Below, in pieces: positions 25,185-34,285 of a stretch of DNA of 64,000 nucleotides. Numbering within the stretch: the first letter of the stretch is position 1; every line of letters begins with the position of its first letter. The notes beneath the pieces were generated by a model, which was not told where the DNA came from, did no database searches, and saw only the letters and a program-made list of their open reading frames with translations. Source of the stretch: Roseitranquillus sp963709765 (GTDB taxonomy: Bacteria > Pseudomonadota > Alphaproteobacteria > Rhodobacterales > Rhodobacteraceae); assembly GCA_963709765.1 (NCBI GenBank), contig CAVPXL010000007.1:124001-188000 (forward strand). The letters run 5' to 3'. The position numbers and the translations under genes were made by a program.

Positions 25185-27010
25185 AGACGATCCGACTGAC
25201 CGCAGCGCAGGCCATGGTGCGCTACCTCTCCCGCCAGATGAACGAGGACGGCGTGCCCTTCCTCGCCGGCTGCTGGGCGATCTTCGGCCACGGCAACGTC
25301 GCCGGCCTCGGCGAGGCGCTGCATGCCGAGCGGGACAGCTTCCAAACCTGGCGCGGCCACAACGAGCAGGGGATGGCCCACGCCGCCATCGCCTATGCCA
25401 AGCAGCTCCGCCGCAAGCGGGCGATGGCGGTGACGTCCTCCATCGGCCCCGGCGCCACCAACATGGTGACCGCCTGCGCGCTCGCCCACGTCAACCGCCT
25501 GCCGGTCCTGTTCATCCCCGGCGACATCTTCGCCAACCGCGGCCCCGACCCGGTGTTGCAGCAGATCGAGTCGTGGCACGACGGCACGATCAGCGCCAAC
25601 GACGTCTTCCGCCCGATCAGCCGCTACTTCGACCGGATCATCCGGCCGGAGCAGCTCCTGACTGCGCTGCCCCGCGCCTTCGCGACAATGACCGACCCGC
25701 TCGATTGCGGCCCCGTCACGCTCGCCTTCTGCCAGGACGTGCAGACCGAGGCCCACGACTACCCGGTGGAGTTCTTCGAGCCGAAAACCTGGCACCGCCG
25801 CCGCCCGCGCCCCGACGTCCGCGAGCTGAACGCGCTGGCCGAGGCGATCTGCTCCGCGAAGCAGCCGCTCGTCATCGCCGGCGGCGGTGTCCACTACGCG
25901 GATGCGAGCGATGCGCTCAGGACGTTCGTCGAACGTCACGCCCTCCCCGTCGGCGAAACCCAGGCGGGCAAGTCGGCGCTGCCGTGGGACCACCCCCTGA
26001 ACCTCGGCTCCATCGGCGTCACCGGCTCGTCGGCCACGAACGCTTACGCGGCACAGGCCGATCTGGTGGTCGGAATCGGCACACGGTTCCAGGATTTCAC
26101 CACCGGATCGTGGGGCCTGTTCCGCAACCCCGACGTCCGCTTCGCCTCGATCAACATCGCCCCCTACGACGCGCACAAACGGGGGGCATTTCCCGTCATC
26201 GGCGACGCGCTGATCGCGCTCGAGGAGCTGACGCCGCTTCTCGGCGACCACAGGGCGGCGCCGGTCGCGGACAGCCTCAAGCCCGACTGGCTCGCCGATC
26301 TCGATGACGTCACCGCCGCGCCGACGGACACCAATGAGAAGCCCTCCGACCAGCAGGTCATCGGCGCGGTCCAACGGCAGGCGAACGCCGACACCGTGAT
26401 CATGTGCGCCGCCGGCACCATGCCGGGCGAGCTGCAGAAGCTGTGGAAGGCCGGCCGCCCCGGCTCCTACCACATGGAGTACGGCTTTTCCTGCATGGGT
26501 TACGAGGTCGCGGGCGGCCTCGGCATCAAGATGGCCGAGCCCGAGCGCGACGTCATCGTCATGGTCGGAGACGGCTCGTACATGATGCTGAACTCCGAGC
26601 TCGCGACGGCCGCGATGATGGGTTTGTCCTACACCGTCGTGCTGACCGACAATTGCGGCTACGGATGCATCAACCGGCTGCAGACGAGCGCCGGGGGTGC
26701 GGAATTCAACAACCTCATCGCGCACAGCTACCACGTCAACGACATCTGGATCGACTTCGTCGCCCACGCCCGGTCGATGGGGGCCGAGGCGGTCAAGGCG
26801 GGCTCCATCGACGAACTGGAACAGGCGCTGGCGTCCCGACACGACAAGACCGTCCCCTACGTCGTCGTGATCGACACCACGCCCTATCCGCCCCGCGAGG
26901 TCGGCGGATTCTGGTGGGACGTCGCTGTCCCCGAGGTCTCGGACCGCGTCGAGGTGAACGAGGCGCGCAAGAACTACGCCCAGCACGTCAAGGAAAGACA
27001 ACCGGTATGA
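25181..27010 (+). CDS. iolD: 3D-(3,5/4)-trihydroxycyclohexane-1,2-dione acylhydrolase (IolD), second copy
   Basis: A 609-residue intact ThDP enzyme. The N-terminal pyrimidine-binding domain carries the catalytic Glu in WRGHNEQGMAHAAIAYAK; the C-terminal domain has YGFSCMGYEVAGGLGIKM and the diphosphate motif GDGSYMMLN. It hydrolyses trihydroxycyclohexane-1,2-dione to 5-deoxy-glucuronate. It overlaps iolC and iolE by 4 bp each. It is only moderately similar to the frameshifted copy at 14068. Confidence 0.95.
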   Translation: MKTIRLTAAQAMVRYLSRQMNEDGVPFLAGCWAIFGHGNVAGLGEALHAERDSFQTWRGHNEQGMAHAAIAYAKQLRRKRAMAVTSSIGPGATNMVTACALAHVNRLPVLFIPGDIFANRGPDPVLQQIESWHDGTISANDVFRPISRYFDRIIRPEQLLTALPRAFATMTDPLDCGPVTLAFCQDVQTEAHDYPVEFFEPKTWHRRRPRPDVRELNALAEAICSAKQPLVIAGGGVHYADASDALRTFVERHALPVGETQAGKSALPWDHPLNLGSIGVTGSSATNAYAAQADLVVGIGTRFQDFTTGSWGLFRNPDVRFASINIAPYDAHKRGAFPVIGDALIALEELTPLLGDHRAAPVADSLKPDWLADLDDVTAAPTDTNEKPSDQQVIGAVQRQANADTVIMCAAGTMPGELQKLWKAGRPGSYHMEYGFSCMGYEVAGGLGIKMAEPERDVIVMVGDGSYMMLNSELATAAMMGLSYTVVLTDNCGYGCINRLQTSAGGAEFNNLIAHSYHVNDIWIDFVAHARSMGAEAVKAGSIDELEQALASRHDKTVPYVVVIDTTPYPPREVGGFWWDVAVPEVSDRVEVNEARKNYAQHVKERQPV

Positions 27011-27957
27011 TCCGCTACGGCACCAACCCCATCGCGTGGTCCAACGACGACGACTGGTCGATCGGCGACCACCTGTCGCTCGACGACTGCCTGTCCGACT
27101 GCCGGAAGATCGGCTTCGACGGCATCGAGAAGGGCCACAAGATGCCCGACGACGGCGCGGCGCTGAAGGCGAAGCTCGGTGAGTACGGCCTGCGCTTCGC
27201 CGCGGGCTGGTTCTCGACGAACCTGCTCGTCAACGACATCGAGACCGAGAAGAAGGCGCTCAAGGCCTGGATCGACTTCACGCGCGCCGCGAGCGGCGAC
27301 CACATCAATGCCGCCGAATGCTCGAACACGGTCCATGGGCGAGACGACGTGCCGGTCAACGACCGGCCGATCCTCACCGACGAGCAGTGGGAGCGGTTCT
27401 CGAAGGGCTACGAGGAGCTTTCGGCCTTCGCCGCCGAGCAAGGCGTGAAGATGGGCTACCACCACCACATGGGCACGATCATCGAGTCGGCCTCCGACAT
27501 CCACCGCTTCATGGAGATGGCGGGGCCGCACACCCGCCTCCTCCTCGACACCGGCCACGCCTGGTTCGGCGGCGCCGATCCCGAGGAGATCGCGCAAAAG
27601 TATATGGACCGCGTCACCCACATCCACTGCAAGAACGTCCGCCCCGACATCGCGAAGCAGGTTCGCGACGAGAACCTCAGCTTCCTCGAAGGCGTCCGCC
27701 GCGGCGCCTTCACCGTGCCCGGCGACACCGAGGGCTGCGTCGACTTCGCGCCAGTCCTGAAGGTCGCGGCCGAGCACGGCTATTCCGGCTGGGTGGTGAT
27801 CGAGGCCGAGCAGGACTTTGCGGTCCGCAACCCGCTCGAGTACCAAGGCCTCGGCCTGCGGACGCTGAAAGAGATCGCCCGCGACGTCGGGCTCGGAAGG
27901 CGGGGAGGGGTGGAAAGTCGTCTCCTGAAGCGGTTCGACGAAGGAGTACAGCCGTGA
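27007..27957 (+). CDS. iolE: Inosose dehydratase (IolE)
   Basis: A 316-residue TIM-barrel enzyme that dehydrates 2-keto-myo-inositol to trihydroxycyclohexane-1,2-dione. The N-terminus YGTNPIAWSNDDDW, the block GVKMGYHHHMGTIIES, LLLDTGHAWFGGADPE and HIHCKNVRPDIA match IolE closely and supply the metal ligands. It overlaps iolD by 4 bp and the next gene by 4 bp (GTGA). Confidence 0.95.
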   Translation: MIRYGTNPIAWSNDDDWSIGDHLSLDDCLSDCRKIGFDGIEKGHKMPDDGAALKAKLGEYGLRFAAGWFSTNLLVNDIETEKKALKAWIDFTRAASGDHINAAECSNTVHGRDDVPVNDRPILTDEQWERFSKGYEELSAFAAEQGVKMGYHHHMGTIIESASDIHRFMEMAGPHTRLLLDTGHAWFGGADPEEIAQKYMDRVTHIHCKNVRPDIAKQVRDENLSFLEGVRRGAFTVPGDTEGCVDFAPVLKVAAEHGYSGWVVIEAEQDFAVRNPLEYQGLGLRTLKEIARDVGLGRRGGVESRLLKRFDEGVQP

Positions 27958-28859
27958 AGATTGCCCTCGACCCCTTCATGCACCGGCATCTGCCGCTGGA
28001 GGAAATCCCCGAGCTCGCTGCCCGGATGGGCTACGAGTGGATCGAGCTCAGCCCGCGCGCCGACTTCCTCGAATGGTTCAAGGCGCCGCGGGTGTTCCCC
28101 GACAGGATCAGGACTTTCCGCAAGGCGCTTTCCGACGCCAACGTCGGCGTCGCCTCGCTCCTGCCCATGTACCGCTGGGCCTCGAACGACGAGACCGAGC
28201 GGCAGGCGGCGGTGCGCCACTGGAAGCGAGCCATCGAGATCGCCGTCGAGATGGGCGTCGACACCCTGAATTCCGAGTTCGGGCGGGGGCCGCATCCCGA
28301 CAAGGGCACCTGCTACTGCTGCCATACCGGCAGCATGGTCGAGGCCTGCGAGGATGCCTGGTGGCGCTCGATGGACGAGCTGGTGCCGATCCTCGAGAAG
28401 GAGGGCGTCAACCTCCACATCGAGCCGCACCCGGAGGACTGGGTCGAGACGCTGCAACCCTCGGTGGACCTGATCCGCACGGTGAACTCGGAGAGGGTGA
28501 AGTTCCTCTACTGCGCGCCCCACACCTTCTACTTCGGCGACGACATCCCCGCGATGATCCGCGAATGCGCCGACGTCCTCGCCCACGTCCACGTCGCCGA
28601 TACGTTCAACCACAAGGCCTCCTCGGGCCTGCGCTACATCATCAACCCGCCTGGCTCGGCGGCGCGCGTCCACCAGCACCTCGACATCGGCCAGGGCGAG
28701 ATCCCGTGGGACGACTTCTTCGGCACGCTGGCCGAGGTCGGCTTCGACGGCATCATGACCGCCTGCGTCTTCGCCTGGGAGGAGCGCGCCGAGGACAGCT
28801 CCCGCTTCATGCGGAACGAGATGCAGCGCCACGTCGACAAGCATTGGAGCAGCAAATGA
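27954..28859 (+). CDS. iolH: IolH-like TIM-barrel protein
   Basis: A 301-residue TIM-barrel protein closely resembling IolH. Hallmarks: the start KIALDPFMHRHLPLEEIPEL, YEWIELSPRADFLEWF, GVDTLNSEFGRGP, YCAPHTFYFGDDI, HVADTFNHKASSGLRYI and VHQHLDIGQGEIPWDDFF. The exact reaction of IolH is not well established; it is an isomerase/epimerase-type protein in inositol operons. It starts at GTG 27954 inside the iolE stop. An insertion with three cysteines (CYCCHTGSM) is notable. Confidence 0.9.
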   Translation: MKIALDPFMHRHLPLEEIPELAARMGYEWIELSPRADFLEWFKAPRVFPDRIRTFRKALSDANVGVASLLPMYRWASNDETERQAAVRHWKRAIEIAVEMGVDTLNSEFGRGPHPDKGTCYCCHTGSMVEACEDAWWRSMDELVPILEKEGVNLHIEPHPEDWVETLQPSVDLIRTVNSERVKFLYCAPHTFYFGDDIPAMIRECADVLAHVHVADTFNHKASSGLRYIINPPGSAARVHQHLDIGQGEIPWDDFFGTLAEVGFDGIMTACVFAWEERAEDSSRFMRNEMQRHVDKHWSSK

Positions 28860-29860
28860 CCCTGGGAATCGGCGTGATCGGCACCGGCATGATCGGTCAG
28901 GACCACATCCGCCGCATCACCGACGTCCTCGCCGGGGGCAAGGTCGTCGCGGTGACCGACGCCGATCGCTCCCGCGCCGAGGCGGCCGCCGAGAAGCCGG
29001 GCGCCAATGTCCACGAGGACGCGAAGGCGCTGATCGCGGTGAGCGAGGTCGACGCGGTGATGATCTGCTCGTGGGGCCCGGCGCATGAAGAGGCGATCCT
29101 GCCCGCACTCGCGGCCGGCAAGCCGGTATTCTGCGAGAAGCCGCTCGCGCCCCGGCAGGACGCCTGCATCAGGATCATCGATGCCGAGGTGAAACTTGGA
29201 AAGCGGCTGATCCAGGTCGGGTTCATGCGCCGCTACGACGTCGCCTACAGGGCGCTGAAGGAGACGCTGGCCTCCGGCAAGATCGGCGCGGCGCTGATGT
29301 ACCACGCGGCGCACCGCAACGCGTCGGTGCCGGCGGACCTCTACACCTCGGACATGGCGATCAGCGACACGATGGTGCACGACATCGACGTGGCGCGCTG
29401 GCTGCTCGACGACGAGGTGGCGCGGGTGCGGGTCCTCGCCGGCAAGAAGAACGCGCGCGGCGGCGACCTGCGCGACCCGATCTTCGCGGTGATGGAGATG
29501 CGCAGCGGCGTGCTCGCCACCGTCGAGATCAGCGTGAATATCGGCTACGGCTACGACATCCGCGGCGAGGTCTCGGGCGAGAAGGGCACCGCCGGACTTG
29601 CCGAGGCGAACCCGGTGGTCCTCAAGACCGGCGACAGTTTCTCGGGCCGTGTGCCGGCCGACTGGCGCGAGCGGTTCATCGCGGCCTACGACCTCGAGAT
29701 CGCCGAATGGATCACGGCGGCCTCGGCGGGCGGCGCCACCGGCCCCTCCGCCTGGGACGGCTACGCCATCACCGCCGTCTCGGATGCCGGGCTGAAGGCC
29801 GCAGACACGGGCGAGCCGGTCGAGGTCGAGCTCGTCGACCGGCCGGGCCTCTACGCCTGA
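28856..29860 (+). CDS. Inositol 2-dehydrogenase family protein (IolG/IdhA type), second copy
   Basis: A 334-residue Gfo/Idh/MocA dehydrogenase. Rossmann start GIGVIGTGMIGQDHIRRI, CEKPLAPRQDACIRI, VGFMRRYDVAY, and SDTMVHDIDVARWLLDDE with the catalytic Asp-His pair. The sequence style is that of rhizobial/actinobacterial IdhA. It overlaps IolH by 4 bp and the small membrane gene by 1 bp. With the IolG at 22256 it gives the operon two inositol dehydrogenases, perhaps for different stereoisomers or products. Confidence 0.88.
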   Translation: MTLGIGVIGTGMIGQDHIRRITDVLAGGKVVAVTDADRSRAEAAAEKPGANVHEDAKALIAVSEVDAVMICSWGPAHEEAILPALAAGKPVFCEKPLAPRQDACIRIIDAEVKLGKRLIQVGFMRRYDVAYRALKETLASGKIGAALMYHAAHRNASVPADLYTSDMAISDTMVHDIDVARWLLDDEVARVRVLAGKKNARGGDLRDPIFAVMEMRSGVLATVEISVNIGYGYDIRGEVSGEKGTAGLAEANPVVLKTGDSFSGRVPADWRERFIAAYDLEIAEWITAASAGGATGPSAWDGYAITAVSDAGLKAADTGEPVEVELVDRPGLYA

Positions 29861-30049
29861 TGTTCGACCTCGACCATCCGTTCTTCAAGCCTCTCTGGCG
29901 GCGCATCGTCATCGTCACGATATGCATCGGCTGGGCGCTGGTCGAGTTCGCTCGGCAGATCCCCGTTCTGGGGGATCCTGTTCGGCGCCCTCGGCGTCTA
30001 TGCTGCCTACAAGTTCTTCATCGATTTCAACCCAAGGGACGAGCCATGA
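29860..30049 (+). pseudogene. Small membrane protein (DUF3329-like), one frameshift
   Basis: About 63 residues. The first frame reads MFDLDHPFFKPLWRRIVIVT then ICIGWALVEFAR; near 29955 it must shift by one base to continue SPFWGILFGALGVYAAYKFF and end in DFNPRDEP at the TGA of 30047-30049, which overlaps the iolB start. The 190-bp span is one base over a multiple of three. Two hydrophobic segments are seen. Similar tiny proteins are common in Rhodobacterales. Role unknown. Confidence 0.6.
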
Positions 30050-30852
30050 CCGATCTCCTGCGCAAGCCACACGGAACCGGTGGCAAGGTCCATGACATCA
30101 CACCGCAAAAGGCCGGATGGAGCTACGTCGGCTTCGGCCTCTACCGGCTGAAGCCCGGCGAGGTCGCGTCCGAGGCGACCGGGGATCGCGAGGTCATACT
30201 GGTGCTGGTCGAGGGCAAGGCGAAGATGTCGGGCGGCGGCCGCGACTTCGGCGAACTGGGCGACCGGATGGACGTCTTCGAGAAAACGCCGCCGCACTGC
30301 GTCTACATCCCGAGCGGCGCGGACTGGAGCGCGGAGGCGACGACGGATTGCACCCTCGCCGTGTGCACCGCGCCCGGCCACGGCGGCCACGACGCGCAGG
30401 TGATCGGCCCGGCGGGCATCTCTCTGACCCCGCGCGGCAAGGGGACGAACACCCGCCACATCAACGCCATCGCGATGGAAGAGCGCGATGTCGCCGACAG
30501 CCTGCTGGTGACCGAGGTCTTCACCCCCGACGGCCACTGGTCGTCCTACCCGCCGCACCGGCACGACGAGGACGACTATCCACGGATGACCTACCTCGAG
30601 GAGAGCTACTATCACCGGCTGAACCCGGCCACCGGCTTCGGCATCCAGCGGGTTTTCACCGACGACCTGTCGCTCGACGAGACGATGGCGGTCTCCGACG
30701 GCGACGTGGTGCTGGTGCCGCGCGGCCACCATCCTTGCGGCGCGCCCTACGGACACGAGATGTACTACCTCAACGTGATGGCCGGGCCGATGCGCAAATG
30801 GCGGTTCGAGAACCACCCGGACTTCGACTGGATCGCGCAGCGCGACGCGTGA
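30046..30852 (+). CDS. iolB: 5-deoxy-glucuronate isomerase (IolB), second copy
   Basis: A 268-residue cupin isomerase that converts 5-deoxy-glucuronate to 2-deoxy-5-keto-gluconate. Classic IolB blocks are seen: the start LLRKPHGTGGKVHDITP, the metal site HWSSYPPHRHDEDDYPRMTY, LEESYYHRLNPATGFGIQRV, and VPRGHHPCGAPYGHEMYYLN. It belongs to the long iolG-C-D-E-H operon and is the more canonical of the two IolB proteins here. Confidence 0.95.
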   Translation: MTDLLRKPHGTGGKVHDITPQKAGWSYVGFGLYRLKPGEVASEATGDREVILVLVEGKAKMSGGGRDFGELGDRMDVFEKTPPHCVYIPSGADWSAEATTDCTLAVCTAPGHGGHDAQVIGPAGISLTPRGKGTNTRHINAIAMEERDVADSLLVTEVFTPDGHWSSYPPHRHDEDDYPRMTYLEESYYHRLNPATGFGIQRVFTDDLSLDETMAVSDGDVVLVPRGHHPCGAPYGHEMYYLNVMAGPMRKWRFENHPDFDWIAQRDA

Positions 30853-30903
30853 GCGACTCGGCATTGTCCCGTCCAGCGGCAGCAACGGCGCAGGAGTCCG
30901 GCC

Positions 30904-31647
30904 ATCGAGCATCTCGTTCCCCTCGCCGCCGCCGCCCTGATCGTCGGCATGTCAAAGGGCGGCCTCGCCTCGGCGGCGGCCCTCGCGGTGCCGATGCTGG
31001 CGCTGTTCATGAACCCGATCCAGGCGGCCGCGATCCTGCTGCCGGTGTTCCTGGTGACGGACTGGGTGGCGGTCTGGCTTTACCGAGGGACGTATTCGGG
31101 CCGGAACCTCGCGATCCTGATCCCGGCGATGATGTTCGGCATTGCGCTGGCGACCGTCATCACCCCCTACACGTCGGAGAGCGCGCTGCTGTTCGTCACC
31201 GGGCTGATCGGCCTCTGGTACTGCGGGCGAAGCTGGTTCGGCAGGACGTCCCCGAGGCCGACCGAGGCGAGACTCGGTCCCGGCCTGTTCTGGGGCACGC
31301 TGACCGGGGTGACGAGCTTCATCACCCACTCGGGCGCGCCGCCGTCCCAGGCCTACCTGCTGCCGCAACGCCTGCCGAAGCTGGATTTCGCGGGCACGAT
31401 CGCGATCGCGTTCGCGGTGGGAAACCTGGCCAAGGTCCCCGGATACTGGGCGCTGGGTCAATTCGAGGCGCTGAACTGGCCGTTGACGCTGACGCTGATC
31501 GCGGCCGGGATCGCCGGGACGGTCGTGGGACGCTGGATCGTCGGCCGGCTGCACGACGCGACCTACCTGCGGGTGATCGAGGGGCTGCTGCTCTGTCTGT
31601 CGCTGCTGCTGATATGGCGGGCGGTGAGCGTCGTCGTCAGCGGTTGA
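30904..31647 (+). CDS. TSUP family (TauE/SafE-like) membrane transporter
   Basis: About 248 residues, seven or eight hydrophobic segments, with the family signature VGMSKGGLASAAALAVPMLA near the N-terminus. An AGGAG ribosome site (30892-30896) stands 7 bp before the codon ATC at 30904, which begins an in-frame first helix (IEHLVPLAAAALIVG). A start at ATG 30949 would remove that helix. So either ATC is a rare start, or it is a misread ATG. These transporters export or import organic or sulfur anions; the substrate here is unknown. Confidence 0.82.
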   Translation: MEHLVPLAAAALIVGMSKGGLASAAALAVPMLALFMNPIQAAAILLPVFLVTDWVAVWLYRGTYSGRNLAILIPAMMFGIALATVITPYTSESALLFVTGLIGLWYCGRSWFGRTSPRPTEARLGPGLFWGTLTGVTSFITHSGAPPSQAYLLPQRLPKLDFAGTIAIAFAVGNLAKVPGYWALGQFEALNWPLTLTLIAAGIAGTVVGRWIVGRLHDATYLRVIEGLLLCLSLLLIWRAVSVVVSG

Positions 31648-31746
31648 GGTCAGTCGCGGCGGAACCGGTGCCGCTCCTACCGAACGGGCGCGTCGATGAG
31701 GTCGACGACGGCCCGCACACAAACCGGGGACGCGGTCGTTGTCGCG

Positions 31747-32052
31747 TCAGACGGTCCAGCAGGTCCGGGGGACGCCGCGCTCGCGGAAGAGGCGCATGAG
31801 ATCCGGAATTACTTCCGCCACCAAGTCGTGGAGGACGGCGATGACGGCGCTGGAGCAAACGGCATCGGTCTGGCCGAGGGCGGTCGACACCTCGATTGCG
31901 GGGCACCGGTCAAGCAAGACGTCTCCGATGTCGTTCGGCTTGGGCGCGTAGATCAGGCGGCGGACGCAGAGGCGGCCGTTCCCGGGCCAACAGAGCGTCC
32001 CCGCGACGGCTACTTCGCGCTGCGACAGCGAGAAGCCAAGCGGCACCCGCAC
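31747..32052 (-). CDS. Hypothetical protein, orphan antisense-oriented frame
   Basis: A 101-residue frame starting at GTG, with GC-rich third positions and a natural-looking composition (RRLIYAPKPNDIGDVLLDRC, AVIAVLHDLVAEVIPDLMRL). The open frame extends further upstream without a good start, so it may be the remnant of a longer gene. It is read against the surrounding operon, in the 545-bp gap between the TSUP gene and the next isomerase. I do not recognise the family. Confidence 0.35.
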   Translation of the reverse strand: MRVPLGFSLSQREVAVAGTLCWPGNGRLCVRRLIYAPKPNDIGDVLLDRCPAIEVSTALGQTDAVCSSAVIAVLHDLVAEVIPDLMRLFRERGVPRTCWTV

Positions 32053-32192
32053 GATCTGGAAGGACAGGTCGGGGTGACTGGCGGTGGAGCTCCTGAGCCC
32101 GACCCCGGGAAGGCGCCGCCAAGGCTGCCCGGGGCACCGATGGGGATTGTACCGGCGGCTTGCAATGCCGTTCGCAGGGAAGCGGTAGAGAC

Positions 32193-33099
32193 ATGCAGAT
32201 CACGATCACTACCGCGCCCTGCTGCTGGGGCGTCGACGACGTCAGCAACCCGCACCTGCCCCCTTGGGAGCGGATGCTCGACGAGGCGGCGGCTGCTGGA
32301 TTTGGCGGGCTCGAGCTCGGGCCCGACGGCCATGTGCCGCTCGACCTCGGAAGGGTGTCGCAGGCGCTGAGGCCGCAGGGACTCCACATCATCGTCGGGA
32401 CGATCTTCGACGACCTTGTCGCGCCTGCGAACCGCGAGAGCCTTGTGCGTCACACCGACGGGATCTGCGCGCTGGTCTCGAGCCTGCCGCAGCCGGCGCC
32501 GCTTGCCGGGCAGCGATTTCCGACGCCGTACCTGACGGTGTTGAACTGGGGCCACGACGAGCGGGACTACGCCGCCGGCCATTCCGACCGCGCCCGGAGG
32601 CCTGGACCGGGATGGTCGCAAACATCCGCGCGGTCGCCGCGAAGGCCGTCGAGTACCGCATGCGCCGGTTATCCACTCCCATGCCGGCGGCTACATCGAG
32701 TTCGCGGACGAGATCGAGCGGATCGTGGCCAACATGCCCGCGGAGACCGCCGGTCTCTGCCTCGACACCGGTCACTGCCACTACGCCGGGATGGACCCTG
32801 TCGCGACACGCGAGCGGTATGCCGACCGGACCGACTACATCCACTTCAAGGACATCGACCAGACCGTCTTCGACCGCGTTATGGGCGAGCGGATCCAATT
32901 CTTCGAGGCCTGCGCGCAGGGAGCCATGTGCCCGATCGGCCGCGGCGTCATCGACTATCCGACGATCCGTGACACGCTGGCGCGGACAGGCTACGGCGGA
33001 TTCATCACAGTCGAGCAGGAGCGCGACCCGCGCAACGCGGGCGGCAGCCGGGCCGACGTCAAGGCGAGCCGGGATTATCTGATGAGCGTCGGGTTCTGA
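32193..33099 (+). pseudogene. Sugar isomerase/epimerase TIM-barrel protein, two frameshifts
   Basis: A gene of about 302 codons broken twice. From ATG 32193 the frame runs to AAGHSDRA near 32597; after a missing base it continues as PEAWTGMVANIRAVAAKAVE to about 32664; after a second missing base (CGC-CGG, where CGCCCGG fits) it reads VIHSHAGGYIEFADEIERIV and on to ASRDYLMSVGF. The length, 907 bp, becomes 303 codons when two bases are restored. Metal-site features remain (LCLDTGHCHYAGMDP, YIHFKDIDQ, FITVEQERDP). Both breaks are in C/G runs. It is paired with the dehydrogenase at 33113. Confidence 0.8.
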
Positions 33100-33112
33100 G
33101 GGAGGAGCAGAA

Positions 33113-34285
33113 ATGATCTACGGCGGCAAGCAGGTCGCGGCGCCAATCCGCTGGGGGATGGTCGGCGGCGGGCGCGGCAGCCAGATCGGCTACATTCACC
33201 GCTGCGCGGCGCTGCGCGACCAGAACTTCGCGCTCGTCGCCGGCGCGCTCGACCTCAACTCCGAGCGGGGGCGCGCCTTCGGCACCGAACTGGGGATCGT
33301 TCCGGAGCGGTGCTACCCCGCATACCGCGACATGTTCGCGGCCGAGGCGGCACGGCCGGACGGCATCCAGGCGGTCTCGGTGACGACCCCGAACAGCACG
33401 CATTACGAGATCACGAAGGCCGCGCTCGAGGCTGGCCTGCACGTCGTCTGCGAGAAGCCGCTGACGTTCACGGTCAAGGAAGCCGAGGATCTGCAGGCGC
33501 TGGCCAGGGACCGCGACCGCGTTGTGGGTGTTGCCTACGGCTATTCCGGCTACCAGATGATCGAGCAGGCGCGCGCGATGGTGGCGGCGGGCGAGCTGGG
33601 CGAGGTCCGCCTCCTCAATCTGCAATTCGCGCATGGGTTCCACTCCGCCCCCGTCGAGGAACAGAACCCGGCGATAAGATGGCGCGTGGACCCGAAGTAC
33701 GCGGGGCCAAGCTATGTCCTCGGCGACCTCGCCACACACCCGCTCTATCTCTCGGAGCTCATCTGCCCGCAGCTCAGGATCAGGCGGCTGATGTGCGCAC
33801 GCCAGAGCTTCGTGCAGAGCCGCGCCCCGCTCGAGGACAACGCCGTCGTGCTGATGGAGTACGACACCGGCGCCTTCGGGCAGCTCTGGTCGAGCGCGGT
33901 CAACGCAGGATCAACCCACCAGCAGAAGATCCGGATCGTCGGCGAGAGGGCCAGTATCGAGTGGTGGGACGAGCAGCCGAACCAGCTCCGCTACGAGGTG
34001 CAGGACCAGCCGGTGCGCATCTTCGAACGCAACATGGGCTACCTCCACCCTGCGGCGCTGGCGGAAGACCGGATCGGAGCGGGCCACCCCGAGGGGCTGT
34101 TCGAGGCGTGGGCCAACCTCTACGAGCGCTTTGCCATCGCGATGGAGGCCACGGATACCGCCAACACCGATCGCCGGTCGAAGCTGAGCTATCCGGGAAT
34201 CGAGGCCGGGGTCCATGGGGTGCGCTGGATTGCGAATTGCGTCCGGTCCGCCGATGCCGGCGGGGTGTGGGTCGACTGGTCGTGA
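33113..34285 (+). CDS. Gfo/Idh/MocA family oxidoreductase, long form
   Basis: A 390-residue NAD(P)-dependent dehydrogenase. Rossmann start RWGMVGGGRGSQIGYIHR, VSVTTPNSTHYEITKAALEA, CEKPLTFTVKEAE, and GDLATHPLYLSELI with the likely catalytic His. It lies 13 bp after the TIM-barrel gene, after a GGAGGAG site, and the pair probably works together on one cyclitol or keto-sugar. It is the fourth dehydrogenase of this family in the island and its last gene. Confidence 0.9.
   Translation: MIYGGKQVAAPIRWGMVGGGRGSQIGYIHRCAALRDQNFALVAGALDLNSERGRAFGTELGIVPERCYPAYRDMFAAEAARPDGIQAVSVTTPNSTHYEITKAALEAGLHVVCEKPLTFTVKEAEDLQALARDRDRVVGVAYGYSGYQMIEQARAMVAAGELGEVRLLNLQFAHGFHSAPVEEQNPAIRWRVDPKYAGPSYVLGDLATHPLYLSELICPQLRIRRLMCARQSFVQSRAPLEDNAVVLMEYDTGAFGQLWSSAVNAGSTHQQKIRIVGERASIEWWDEQPNQLRYEVQDQPVRIFERNMGYLHPAALAEDRIGAGHPEGLFEAWANLYERFAIAMEATDTANTDRRSKLSYPGIEAGVHGVRWIANCVRSADAGGVWVDWS

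Noticed and set aside
24833..27001. A 722-codon minus-strand open frame opposite iolD/iolC
   Set aside because: It lies wholly antisense to strongly conserved iolC-iolD and has the Arg/Asp/Gly/His-rich composition typical of GC-rich shadow frames; no family features.
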